Below, in pieces: positions 51,552 to 62,700 of a stretch of DNA of 64,000 nucleotides. Each line of letters begins with the position of its first letter. The stretch's first letter is position 1. The position numbers were made by a program, and so were the translations under genes. This DNA comes from Spirosoma arboris (lineage in GTDB: Bacteria > Bacteroidota > Bacteroidia > Cytophagales > Spirosomataceae), in contig NZ_WPIN01000007.1 in NCBI RefSeq assembly GCF_009754945.1, forward strand, positions 310,001-374,000. The letters run 5' to 3'. Below the pieces are notes generated by a model, which was given only the letters and a program-made list of their open reading frames with translations, was not told where the DNA came from and ran no database searches.

Positions 51552-51694
51552 GGTTAAGGTTACGGGGGGCGGCCAACCCGGCTTCAAGCGAACAAACCGG
51601 CTGCTATTTTGGTGGGCGGGGAAAGCGGAACGCTGGCGAAAATAGTAGTTGGTGGCGGGAGCGGGCCGGGTAAGAAACCGGATAAACCTTAATG
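51552..51694. other. Structured element E2, copy 2
   Basis: Closing helix TTAAGGTT/AACCTTAA (51554-51561 with 51685-51692), inner helix CTATTTT/AAAATAG (51604-51610 with 51639-51645) and hairpin AGCG/CGCT (51624-51634) match the helices of copy 1 with both-sided base changes. The core at 51606-51623 is identical to copy 1. It precedes the DUF2958 start on the minus strand. Confidence 0.75.
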
Positions 51695-52454
51695 CCTGTA
51701 ACGGCAGGATTGACGCCTGACAAAACCACCCACCTGGCAGTCTGTCGCAGGAAGGACGTTATTAAAAGCCTACTAGGTTTGTTGCGGTTGGGTGCTAGAA
51801 GAGCCTTAAATCTGTTTAATCGGGATTTAGATCTAGGGCGCTTTTTTTGCCAATAGCCTATTTCCATGCCGGATGTCGCATCGCCTTTTTCTCCTCAAGT
51901 GCTTGAATTCATTCGTATTTGAAACGGATCATTCTGCTAAGTGCCCCCAAGTATGCCCCCAGTTACGGTTAATTCCCGTATACCCTATAGTATCATTTGA
52001 TTATTCTTTAAGCAATGAAAACTTGTGAGCTATCCTAGAATGCCATCAATCATTTAGATCGATGAACGGAAGTGTAGTTTATAAGTTGGCGGCATACGAA
52101 ATAGACAAGCAATTGATCATTTGAATGAAAAGGAAGCGACACGTCCTATAATTACCCTTCTCTGTACAAAATGGAGACACGGTGAGGATTGATACACGAT
52201 TTGGCAATGCGACCCCATATGATAATATTCAATATCTTTTAAGGTAAAATAAGAATATACTTACTAAAAGTCTATAAAATTTATATTAACATACTATAAG
52301 TTAATAATTTTATCTCATTGGGTATTTTAACCTCAAAAACAAGCCGTTTAATAAAGTTTATTAATATATTTTTAATTTTTATTAAAAGAATTTTGCCTTT
52401 GGAGACATAATATATAATATTACTCACCAGTTATCTACTACCATTTTTAATTTT
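51695..52454. other. Non-coding stretch at the right end of the element
   Basis: About 760 bases. The first half is of mixed composition and holds a CCCCCAAGTATGCCCCC direct repeat near 51943-51959. From about 52230 it becomes very AT-rich, marking the change to the next region and the likely promoter of the secreted-protein operon. The right attachment site should lie here or beside the recombinase, but I could not match it to the left end. Confidence 0.4.
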
Positions 52455-53510
52455 ATGCTCAAAACTATACTTCTATCCGCCTGCTGTCTGCTATTTTCCT
52501 ATTCCTCTTACGCGAAAATCTGGCGAGTCAATAACAACAATGGTATTACGGCTAATTTTACCACGTTACAGGCGGCTCATGACGGAGCTGCTTCAGGAGA
52601 TACCCTGCATCTGGAAGGTTCGCCAAATAGCTATGGCAACTTAACTGCCAACAAAAAGCTCGTAATTATTGGTCCTGGATTTTTTTTGGATTTGAATCCG
52701 AACCTGCAAGTCTTTTCGCAGACGGCTAAAGTTGATAACATTCGATTTAATGAAGGTGCTGAAGGCTCCGTAGTAATGGGATTGGAGATGAGCGACCGTG
52801 AATTAGCTATATTTTGTAATGATATAGCTGTTAGAAGAAATAGGTTTTCATATACTTACCAAACGACACTAGATTATTATACAGGGAGTATAAATTTGTA
52901 TTATAAATCCAGTAACAGTTCTATTCCTGTAAGCAGTATTGTTATATCACAAAATTATGGTTGTCGAATTGATATAAATTATGCTTCGACGGCAATTCTC
53001 ATTACAAATAATTATATAGGATATAGTGGATCTTCTTCTGATGCAACGACCGGCACCGCTTTAGAGATGCATGAAAATGCAGTCGCAATTATACAAAATA
53101 ACATTTTCAGGCGAGGTAAAATTGTTGCGTATAATAGCTCCGTTACCAATAACATCCTGTATGCAGGCACTTTTGAAGGGGCTCGCAATTTAGTTTCTAA
53201 TAATATAGGATATGGTACGCAGTTCGGCACTAGTAATGGCAATAAATCCAATGTTGTCATGAGTACCGTGTTTGACGCGACAGGAACTAGCGATGCGTAC
53301 TGGAAATTAAAATCAGGTTCTCCTGCCATTGGCGCTGGATATGGCAGTACCACTCAAAATCCGGTGGATTGCGGCATCTTTGGTGGCAATACTCCCTATG
53401 TACTTTCTGGGATTCCCCCTGTTCCAGCTATTTACGCTTTCACCAATCAACCTGTCGGCAGTACAAACGATCCGATTGATGTTACGATCAAGGTCAGATC
53501 TAATAATTAA
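52455..53510 (+). CDS. Exported beta-helix-like protein
   Basis: 351 residues with a signal peptide (residues 1-20, SSYAK). The body has short repeated turns (SIVISQNYG, AILITNNYIGYSG, VAIIQNNIF, SSVTNNILYAG, NLVSNNIGYGTQ) typical of right-handed parallel beta-helix proteins, and FTTLQAAHDGAASGDTLHLEG is the usual cap of pectin-lyase-like folds. No catalytic motif is evident. First of three tightly spaced secreted-protein genes (50 bases to the next). Confidence 0.68.
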   Translation: MLKTILLSACCLLFSYSSYAKIWRVNNNNGITANFTTLQAAHDGAASGDTLHLEGSPNSYGNLTANKKLVIIGPGFFLDLNPNLQVFSQTAKVDNIRFNEGAEGSVVMGLEMSDRELAIFCNDIAVRRNRFSYTYQTTLDYYTGSINLYYKSSNSSIPVSSIVISQNYGCRIDINYASTAILITNNYIGYSGSSSDATTGTALEMHENAVAIIQNNIFRRGKIVAYNSSVTNNILYAGTFEGARNLVSNNIGYGTQFGTSNGNKSNVVMSTVFDATGTSDAYWKLKSGSPAIGAGYGSTTQNPVDCGIFGGNTPYVLSGIPPVPAIYAFTNQPVGSTNDPIDVTIKVRSNN

Positions 53511-53560
53511 CAAGGTATTCTTCTATCAGCCTGTAGTCCACCAAACAGAATACTGCTGTT

Positions 53561-56500
53561 ATGAAATTGCTACTGACATATCTGGTCGGCCTACTAGGCT
53601 TGGTCGTATCTTTTGATATACAAGCTCAAAAAGTAGCCAAAATTGAATACTTTGTCGATACCGATCCAGGCTTTGGCAAAGCAACGAATGTCCCCATAAC
53701 AGCCAGTCAGGATGTAACAGCTGATTTTTCAATCAATATAAATAGCTTATCGGCTGGTTTTCATACTATTTATGTTCGCTCTCTGGTAAGCCCTTATCAG
53801 GTTCAGGAGAACGGAAAAGCAGTAACTAAAGGAGGCTGGTCGCTGACCAGTACACGCACTTTTTACAAGGAAAGTTTTGCGCTCGACAATCCAGCACTAC
53901 CAGCCATTACTAAAGGCGAGTATTTTGTCGATACTGATCCAGGCTTTGGCAAAGGAGCAACTATTCCCATCACACCCGGAACCGATCTGAACAATACCGC
54001 CTTCGCCTTTGATTTAACCGCAATGACGGGTGGGTTTCATCAATTAAATGTTCGCTTTAAAGATATAAATGGCCGTTGGTCATTAACGCAAACACGGACG
54101 TTTTATAAAGAGGTGCTGGCAGTAGCTAATACGCCACTTTCGCCCCTTACCAAAGGAGAATATTTTATCGATGCTGATCCCGGTTTTGGTTTAGGCAAGG
54201 CAATTTCAATTACCAGCGGCACCGATCTGAATACTATTTCATTTGTCTTTGATGTAAGCACTTTAAGTAAGGGCTTTCACCAGCTTTACAGCCGCTTCAA
54301 AGATGCCAACGGGCGGTGGAGCTTAACCAATAGCCGAACATTTTATAAGGAAACGATAACGACAGCCACGACCTCATTGCCTAAGCTTGTTAAAGGGGAG
54401 TATTTTGTGGACGTCGACCCTGGTTTTGGCAATGGCAAAGCTATTGCGTTTTCACCAGCCACAAGTTTGGATAATTTATCGTTCACTGCCGATCTCACAT
54501 CCTTGACGGATGGATTTCACCAGCTTCATGTCAGACTAAAGGACGAGAATGGGAATTGGAGCTTAACGAGCAATCGGTCATTTTATAAGCAACCAGTTGC
54601 TACACTCGAACCAATAGCTACTGTCACGCAGGTCGAATATTTTATTGATACTGATCCGGGCTTTGGCAAAGGAAAACAGATTTCGATTACGCCCGGCACA
54701 ACCATCAACAATATTATTTTCGAGATCGACTCACAAAATCTCCCTCTGGGTGATCATAGGATTTATGTCAGGGCCAAAAATAAAAACGGGCATTGGAGCC
54801 TGACCAATAATAATACTTTCAGGCTTGAACCCCCTTCGGGTGTTTTTGTAACTATAGGTGCTATTGAACAGAGCCTATGTGTTGGTAGTAAAGTTAATAT
54901 CTCGTTTACTGTAAACAGCCCGTTTTCTGAAGGGAATGTTTTTACGGCTCAGTTATCAGATGCTGATGGCAATTTTGCGTCACCCCGATCCATAGGTACG
55001 TTAACCGGCACCAACTCCGGTGTTATCCTTACCACGATCCCTTATGTGACTGAGGGAACAAATTATCGCGTGCGCATCTCAGCCAGTAATCCAGCTCGAG
55101 TCAGCACCGCCAATAATACGCCTTTGACTATTCATCGCGTGCCAGCCGTGTTTTCCATCGTGGGGGATACCGTTTCCTGTTTCGGAGCGAAAGCCTATAG
55201 TCTGCAAAATTTCGAATCTGGCAACAACAACTATATATGGACACTTTCCGGTGGAGGAAATTTGCAGGTAAATGGCACTGCGGCAACGATTAACTGGACG
55301 ACAGCTGGAAATTATAAACTAAAGGTAAAATATACGGGCGTCTGCGCAGGCGCGGATTCCGTAAAAACCTTACTTGTCAATGTGATTAACCAGCCGCTAA
55401 CCGGCACGTTTCAAAACCTTCTGCCACAGGATAACGAAACTGATCAACTCATACCGGTTGCCTTTACCTGGTCTCCCATCCCCAAAGCGGTTACCTATGA
55501 CCTTTACATCTGGCCTGAATCATCTGCAAAACCCAGTACCCCTACTGCTGCGAACATCACGGCCATTAACTATACCGTTTCGAATACCACTCTTATTCAA
55601 TATGATCAGACGTACAAATGGCAAATTGTTGCCAAACGCGCCTGCTATGAGTTAGCTGGCCCCATTCGGACATTCCGAACGCGCCGTTTACCGGATTTGA
55701 TCGTTGAAAGCATTTCTACCCCTGTCACAGCTATTTCGGAGGCTGATGTTACTGCCAACTGGGTCGTAAAAAATCAGGGTGAAGGCGCAACAAATGGTTC
55801 ATGGAACGATCAGATCTATTTGTGCGACAATCCGGTTTTCAGTGCGAGTACGGAAAAATTTTACATGGGAAGTGTGAACAACTTCAGTTCGCTACCCGCA
55901 GGCCAGTCTTACCGATCTGCAAATTATACGTTCAAAGTTCCTCAAGGCATTCAAGGTAACTACTACATTATCGTTACAACGAACCCATCTCAATCCTTAA
56001 GAGAGACAGTACTAACCAACAACGAACGAGCTAGCAGTGTCGTCAAAATTTCCTTAGCCCCTCCACCTGACCTTCAGGTGACGGCCCTTACCGTCTCTCC
56101 GTTGAATGCGTTCTCTGAAGGAGAAGTAACCGTTGCGTATACCATTTCCAATAAGGGCACAGGACCTACGACAGCAACGAGTTGGAGTGATCAGATTTCC
56201 ATTGGAACGTCTGAATTGGTCAACCCGACTACAGATAAAGTGCTTGGAACATACAGTCGGCAAGGTGCGCTGGCAGCTAATGGTACGTATCAGGCCAGTC
56301 AAAAAGTTAAACTTCCAGCACGAATTGGAGGCCTCTATTACATGCATGTTGTTACTGATCGGTATAATCAGGTTTTTGAATACAACCGGGAAGACAATAA
56401 TAGCCTGAACAGTCTGGCAATGACCATTACCCAAAGACCGACTCCCAATCTGGTGGTTAGTAATGTGGGGGTGTCATCAACAAGTGTATCCAACGGTCAA

Positions 56501-59500
56501 ACTGTAACGGCTAACTGGACAACAGCTAATGAAGGGGCGGTTGCGGCAGTTCCGCAGTGGAGCGAAGGGATTTATTTATCAGCCGATCAGACGTTGAATA
56601 CGTCCCAGGACCGTCTGATTGGTAGCTTTGTCCGCCGTGACAGTTTACTCTCGTTGAGTAGTAACCGGACACAACAAAGCATCCAGATACCTAATACTGT
56701 TCAGGAGGGAGACTATTATCTATTCGTTGTTACCGATTTATACAACCAGATCTATGAAAATCCGGATGAGAACGACAATGCTTCAATGGCGATCAGCAAG
56801 ATCAGTGTTATCAATCCCGATCTGAGACCACTTACACTCACAGCTCCGGCAACCGCATCGTCGGAAGAAACCATAACGATTCAGTGGAAAGTTAAAAATG
56901 ATAGTCCGGTAGCCATGTACAATGCCACCTGGACAGACCGTATTTATTTGTCGTCGAATCAAACTCTTGATGCTGCCGACATTCTGTTGACGGGAAGTCA
57001 AGTGAGTCAGTATCTGACACCAGCAGGCGAATACACCAAAAGTGCTTCGGTTTCAGTACCGGCTCAGATTTCCGGGAATTATTTTCTGATTCTGGTTAGT
57101 GACGCCGACAAAACAGTTCTCGAACGAATAGAAACCAATAACTTACTAACGGCTTCAATTCAGATTAGCCTCGCCCCCTGGCCGGATCTTGAGGCATCTT
57201 CTCTGGTTACACCAGCCAGAGATACCGTTGGCACTACGCTTGCGATTCAATACACGGTAAAAAACAGTGGAACGGGGGCAATCCTTAACAAAAGCTGGTC
57301 AGACGGTATTTATTTATCGCCCACACCAACCCTGAATGAAGCGACACAGATTAACCTTGGCAACGCTTTCCAGAGTCGAAGCCTAGCCTCTGGTCAATCC
57401 TATACGCAGCCAACGTCCTTTCTGATTCCTGGAAATCTAATTCCTGGTTCCTATTATGTCATTGTAAAAGCCGACGTTGGAAACACTATTTTCGAAAACA
57501 ATGCCGAAGCCAATAACCTTAGGGCGTCTACCAGCACCACAACCTTTATCGCTTTACCACAAACTGACTTATCTGCCGTTACCGGGCAGATTTTAAGTAG
57601 TACGATCATAGCTGGTCAGCCTGTCAGCCTGCGATGGACCGTTAAAAATAACAGTACACAGTCAACGGTAATACCCTCCTGGACAGATGGTGTATACGTT
57701 AGTACGAATCCTGTTTTTGATGCCAACGATCAGTTAATTGCGAGCACGTCTATTAACGCTCCGTTAGGGCCTGGGAGTTCGTACACCAGGAGTCTAACGG
57801 TTACTATTCCTCAGGAAGTAGAGGGAACGGTGTTCTTTATTGTGAATGTAGATCGGTTTAATCAGCACAATGATCCCAACAGAAGCAATAATACGCTGGC
57901 CATGACGCTCGATAAAGGAGGTACAAGTATTCCTATTGTTACCCCCCCGCCCGCAGATTTGGTCCCGACGTTGGTTTCCGTACCCACTCAGGGTGTCGCA
58001 TCACAACCGATCACGGTCCGAGCTAAAGTCAAAAATAACGGTACGGGCCCTACTCCTGCCAGTACGTGGGTTGATCAGTTTTATTTATCGACCGATACAC
58101 AGATCGGCAACGATATTTATTTGGGAAATCACACCCACAACGGAGTTCTTTCGGCCGGAGCTGACTATACGGATACGCTTCAACTCATGCTGCCGCCGAA
58201 CGTTTCGGGGAATTACTACCTACTTCACCAGACAGATGCAACCAATGCTGTCTTTGAACGAGGCAATGAAGGAAACAACGTTGCCATAGCCAGCCTTTTT
58301 ATTTCTCCCCAACAACCGTGCGATCTTGTTGTAAAAGAAATTACAGTTCCCCAAACACCCCAATATGCTGGAGAAAGTATGTCCATTAGCTGGGTACTCG
58401 CCAATATTGGTGCCAATGCGACTAGAGGTTTCCGGCGCGATGCTGTGTATATATCGCCAGACACAACATTAGATGCAACCGATATAGTACTAGGCACGCT
58501 GGAAGGAACTCTTAATTTGCCAACTCAGGCAACAGCCATCCAGACACTTGAAAAACCACTCGCTAATCTGTCTATCGGCGAGTACTATGTCATCATAAAA
58601 ACGGACATTCTAAACAACATTGTCGAACAAAATGAAGGGAACAACCAAAGTGTATCGGCCTATAAGTTTGTTGTGACGGTTCGAGAACTCCCGATTAACA
58701 TACGAACTTCTGCTACGCTGAAAAAAGAGAATCCGCTATACTATCGTATTGAAGTCCCTGCGAGTTTAACGGGAGAAACATTGTCTATCACCTTAAAGGG
58801 CGATTCTACCAACAACGCCGTCAATCGCTTCTTTATAAGAAAAGGATTGGTACCAACAGCGAATCAGTATGATTACGTGGGGAATCTGCCTTTTCTGGCT
58901 AATCAGGAGATCGTTATTCCAGCTTTGCAAACAGGGACCTATTACCTGATGGTGATGGGCGGGTATTCATCAGCGCAGGCGCAGCCAATCAATCTACTGG
59001 CAAAGGTTATTCCGTTCGGCATCAAAAGCGTTAACGCTACGCAAGGAGGCAATACTGGCCTGGCCACGTTAAAAATAACGGGTGCCCGGTTTGAATCGCG
59101 TACTGTTTTTCGACTGAAAAAAACAGGTGCTGCCACGATTCAATCCTATCGCGTTCAATACGTCAATCAAACAACCGCTTTTGTTACGTTTGATCTGCTG
59201 AACAAGGCATTAGGGGCCTACGATGTAGAAGCCGTCAATCCGAGCGGTGCTACCACTTTGCTTCCGCAAAGTTTTACAATTCGTCAGGGAACTGGAAGCG
59301 TGTTTACCTCTGGCAATACAGGTGATCCCGGAAGCTCAGGGTTTGTCTGCCAGATTACCAATGTCGGTTTTGAAGATCAGTTCGAGACCGATATTCTAAC
59401 TCCGGCCAATGCACGGCTCTCCGTCATTACATCCTTCGTTGTCAGCTACCAGAATAATGGAACGGTCGATATTCCCGTACCAACAAAATACTTGCTATCG

Positions 59501-59692
59501 CTCAACGAAAACAATCCGGTTGCGTTTTCAATTGCCCAGTTGAAGGATAACAAAAGTGACCTGGTCCTCGAATGTAAGGAAGATGGTGGCCCACCCGGCA
59601 TTTTACGTCCCGGAGCCAGTGGATTCTTTAAAATCTATACAGTCTCTACTAACCGGACGATTCCATCTATCGATATTGTGCTTACCGATTGA
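53561..59692 (+). CDS. Giant secreted repeat protein: five DPGFG repeats plus eight CARDB-like repeats
   Basis: 2043 residues with an N-terminal signal (VVSFDIQAQ). Residues about 25-430 hold five roughly 85-residue repeats beginning (K/V)xEYF(V/I)DxDPGFG and ending NGxWSLTxxRTFYKE. Immunoglobulin-like and FN3-like parts follow (about 430-715). Then come eight CARDB-like repeats of about 115 residues, each opening PDL/PNL/ADL and ending ETNNxx/ENNxxx, to about 1700, and a PPC-like domain and an IPT/TIG-like domain near the C-terminus. CARDB domains are adhesion modules. It is 22 bases ahead of the RHS gene and is probably its surface partner. Confidence 0.8.
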   Translation: MKLLLTYLVGLLGLVVSFDIQAQKVAKIEYFVDTDPGFGKATNVPITASQDVTADFSININSLSAGFHTIYVRSLVSPYQVQENGKAVTKGGWSLTSTRTFYKESFALDNPALPAITKGEYFVDTDPGFGKGATIPITPGTDLNNTAFAFDLTAMTGGFHQLNVRFKDINGRWSLTQTRTFYKEVLAVANTPLSPLTKGEYFIDADPGFGLGKAISITSGTDLNTISFVFDVSTLSKGFHQLYSRFKDANGRWSLTNSRTFYKETITTATTSLPKLVKGEYFVDVDPGFGNGKAIAFSPATSLDNLSFTADLTSLTDGFHQLHVRLKDENGNWSLTSNRSFYKQPVATLEPIATVTQVEYFIDTDPGFGKGKQISITPGTTINNIIFEIDSQNLPLGDHRIYVRAKNKNGHWSLTNNNTFRLEPPSGVFVTIGAIEQSLCVGSKVNISFTVNSPFSEGNVFTAQLSDADGNFASPRSIGTLTGTNSGVILTTIPYVTEGTNYRVRISASNPARVSTANNTPLTIHRVPAVFSIVGDTVSCFGAKAYSLQNFESGNNNYIWTLSGGGNLQVNGTAATINWTTAGNYKLKVKYTGVCAGADSVKTLLVNVINQPLTGTFQNLLPQDNETDQLIPVAFTWSPIPKAVTYDLYIWPESSAKPSTPTAANITAINYTVSNTTLIQYDQTYKWQIVAKRACYELAGPIRTFRTRRLPDLIVESISTPVTAISEADVTANWVVKNQGEGATNGSWNDQIYLCDNPVFSASTEKFYMGSVNNFSSLPAGQSYRSANYTFKVPQGIQGNYYIIVTTNPSQSLRETVLTNNERASSVVKISLAPPPDLQVTALTVSPLNAFSEGEVTVAYTISNKGTGPTTATSWSDQISIGTSELVNPTTDKVLGTYSRQGALAANGTYQASQKVKLPARIGGLYYMHVVTDRYNQVFEYNREDNNSLNSLAMTITQRPTPNLVVSNVGVSSTSVSNGQTVTANWTTANEGAVAAVPQWSEGIYLSADQTLNTSQDRLIGSFVRRDSLLSLSSNRTQQSIQIPNTVQEGDYYLFVVTDLYNQIYENPDENDNASMAISKISVINPDLRPLTLTAPATASSEETITIQWKVKNDSPVAMYNATWTDRIYLSSNQTLDAADILLTGSQVSQYLTPAGEYTKSASVSVPAQISGNYFLILVSDADKTVLERIETNNLLTASIQISLAPWPDLEASSLVTPARDTVGTTLAIQYTVKNSGTGAILNKSWSDGIYLSPTPTLNEATQINLGNAFQSRSLASGQSYTQPTSFLIPGNLIPGSYYVIVKADVGNTIFENNAEANNLRASTSTTTFIALPQTDLSAVTGQILSSTIIAGQPVSLRWTVKNNSTQSTVIPSWTDGVYVSTNPVFDANDQLIASTSINAPLGPGSSYTRSLTVTIPQEVEGTVFFIVNVDRFNQHNDPNRSNNTLAMTLDKGGTSIPIVTPPPADLVPTLVSVPTQGVASQPITVRAKVKNNGTGPTPASTWVDQFYLSTDTQIGNDIYLGNHTHNGVLSAGADYTDTLQLMLPPNVSGNYYLLHQTDATNAVFERGNEGNNVAIASLFISPQQPCDLVVKEITVPQTPQYAGESMSISWVLANIGANATRGFRRDAVYISPDTTLDATDIVLGTLEGTLNLPTQATAIQTLEKPLANLSIGEYYVIIKTDILNNIVEQNEGNNQSVSAYKFVVTVRELPINIRTSATLKKENPLYYRIEVPASLTGETLSITLKGDSTNNAVNRFFIRKGLVPTANQYDYVGNLPFLANQEIVIPALQTGTYYLMVMGGYSSAQAQPINLLAKVIPFGIKSVNATQGGNTGLATLKITGARFESRTVFRLKKTGAATIQSYRVQYVNQTTAFVTFDLLNKALGAYDVEAVNPSGATTLLPQSFTIRQGTGSVFTSGNTGDPGSSGFVCQITNVGFEDQFETDILTPANARLSVITSFVVSYQNNGTVDIPVPTKYLLSLNENNPVAFSIAQLKDNKSDLVLECKEDGGPPGILRPGASGFFKIYTVSTNRTIPSIDIVLTD

Positions 59693-59714
59693 TTGTTTTT
59701 ATCACACCACAACC

Positions 59715-62700
59715 ATGATTCGCCTACTGTTTTTTTTACTACTCATTCTTACAGGATCATCGGGTCAGTTCCTCTCCGCACAGAACAGGATACGGCCCAC
59801 TGTGCCTGTTCCTAATGGTTTTGAAATCAACAGTTATACGGGTAATCTCTATCATCGGCGTACGGATTTAAACATTCCGGGTCAGGGCTTACCCATAGAC
59901 ATTACGTTCTCTTACAATGCAACCCGGCGGAGCCGAAACTGGGGAATGGGTAAAGGCTGGACCTTTACTTACAATATGGCCTATTACACCGATAACGCGA
60001 GTATCTGGATCGAACGGGCCGATGGACGTCGGGATTTCTATCAAAAATCAGGCTCAGCCTATGTTTCTCCAACTGGTATTTATGATGCGCTGAAAGAATA
60101 TGAAGCGGGCAAATTCTACGTTCAGACCAAAGACGGCCTGCGCTATTACTTTGAGAATGCCACTCACAAGCGCCTGACACGCCTACAGGATGCGAATGGC
60201 AACCAGATCAGCCTGACCTATACGGATACGTTACTGACCAAGTTGACACATAGTTCTGGTCATATCCTGAACTTTAGCTGGACCAGTGGCCGTCTAACTG
60301 AAATCAAGGATAATACTTGTTCGCCCGAACGGAAGATCGCTTACCAATACGATTCCTACGGCAATCCGTCCCAAGTCACTAATCCCATCGGCGATTTTGT
60401 CAAGTATTATGCCGATTCAACGGCCCGGCTGGTCGGTTATACGGATGAAGGTGGCAATAATATGAGTATTTTTTATAACCGGAATGGAGCCGTTTCCAAG
60501 GTCGTTTCCTGCGCTACCAGCCACACATTCAGTTACGTACCACGGCAGTTGAAAACCTTTGTGGCCGAGCAGGTCAACGGCCAAACGGTGGTTACCACTT
60601 ATGCATTCGATGATAAAGGGCGAGTTACCTCAAAGCACGGCAATTGCTGTGGATTTAATCTGGAGTACAGCTACGATACCAATAATAACGCCAGTCGCCT
60701 GACCGATGGAAATAAGAAATCGACGGTTTATACGTACGACAGCAATGGCAATGTCCTGAAAGAGATCGATCCTGCCGGAAATATAACAACGTATACCTAC
60801 GAGCCTGCCTTTAACAAAGTCACCAGCCTGACCGATAAAAGCGGTAATGCTACGACGTTCAAATACGACGCCAGGGGTAATCTCATTGAAATCGATAAGC
60901 CGTTAGGCGTAACCGAGAAGTCGACCTATGATACGAAAGGCAACCGGCTTAGCTATACCAACCCCACTAATTTTACGACTGTTTATGCCTATGATAGCAA
61001 CGGTAACCTGACCAGACTAACTGATCCCGAAGGGGGAATACGAACGTATACGTATGACTGTTACGGCAATCAGCTTACAGAAACAGATCCCGAAAATCAT
61101 ACAACAACCTATCAATACAATGCCTTGAATCAGCGCATTAAAATGACCGATGCGCTAGGACAGGTGACTACTTATACCTATAACAAACTCAGACTGCTGG
61201 CCTCTGAAACCAATGCGCTGGGCAAGACAACAAGCTATACCTATGATGGTCTGGGTCGGCGAATCAAGACTACGCTCCCACTCGGCAATGCAACTTCTAC
61301 AGAATACGATGAGCAGGGAAATGTTACGAAGGAAATCGATGGCAAGGGTAATAGCACCATCTATACCTACAACAGCCGAAAGCAGCCACTGTCTATTACA
61401 GATGCGTTAGGGAATACGATTTATTATGAGTATGATGACGCCGGAAATAAGGTAAGCGAAACAGACAAAAACGGTAATACAACCCGGTTTACCTACGACG
61501 ATCTCTATCGCCTGGTTAAAGTTACGGATGCGTTGGGTGGGGCAACAACCTATAGTTACAACGCGATAGGGAATCGTACGGCCGAGATCGATGCCAATGG
61601 TAACACGACAGCTTATAGCTATGATGCGTTACAGCGACTGACTAAAAGCACAGATGCACTCAACTATTCAGAACAATATACCTACGATGCTATAGGCAAT
61701 CGGCTGACTGTTAAAGACAAAAATGGTAATGTAACAACTACGACCTACGATAAGCTCAATCGCCGAAAAACCATTAGCAATGCTTTGGGTGGAGTGACCA
61801 GTTTCACCTATAATTCCACAGGAAGGATTATCGTTGAAAAAGACCCACTAAACCGAACTACATCGTATGCCTATGATGCCCTAAGTCGCTTGGTAAAGAT
61901 AACCAATGCTCTTAATGAAGCCACGGCATATACCTATGATGCGATTGGCAATGAAAAAACGATAACCTATCCTAATGGTAAGGCCGAAACCAATACATAC
62001 GATGATAACAGTCAGTTGCTGACAACGACAGATCAAATCGGGACTGTCATCGTTTATACCTATGACAGTAATGGGAATATAATCACCGAAAAAGATGGCA
62101 ATGGAAATACAACCTCGTTTCAGTTTGATGCCCTTAACCAACTGATAAAAACCACGTACCCCAATCAAACCACAACCCAGATTGCCTATGATACCAATGG
62201 AAATAAAATCAAGGAGACCGATCAAAAAGGCAACGTTACACTCTTTACGTATGATAAACTGAACCGGACAACCAGTATTACCGATCCGTTAGGACACAAC
62301 AATCGGTTTGCTTACGACACCCAAGGCAATCTCATTAACGTCATTGATGGCAAGGGAAATACAACCTCCTATACCTACGACAACCGGACTAAACTCACCT
62401 TGCAAACGTATGCCGACGGTTCAACCAAACGGTTTGCTTATGATGCACAGGGAAGCCTAGCGGAAAAAACGACCGGGATCGGGACAAAAATTCAATACAA
62501 ATACGATGCACTCAATCGACTGATCGAACGTCAATATCCTGGTAATGTAACCGAAACGCTCGACTATGATGCGGCAGGCTATTTGGTGAAAGCCACAAAC
62601 ACTAATGCCACAATTACGCTATCATACGATGCAGCAGGCCGATTGCTCAGGGAAGACAACAATGGGAAGGCAACAACGTATGCCTATAACACGTCTGGCA

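Noticed and set aside
38396..51694. Retron, group II intron or IS605-type origin for the structured elements
   Set aside because: No reverse transcriptase, intron-encoded protein or TnpA/TnpB gene is present in the island.
51604..51867. An 87-codon minus-strand frame
   Set aside because: It runs through structured element E2 copy 2 and is arginine/proline-rich as expected from GC-rich non-coding DNA.
32110..52454. A duplicated tRNA-Phe 3' end as right attachment site
   Set aside because: I looked for the T-arm/acceptor sequence downstream of the recombinase and found no copy; large serine integrases usually do not use tRNA ends, so the tRNA may be only the neighbour.
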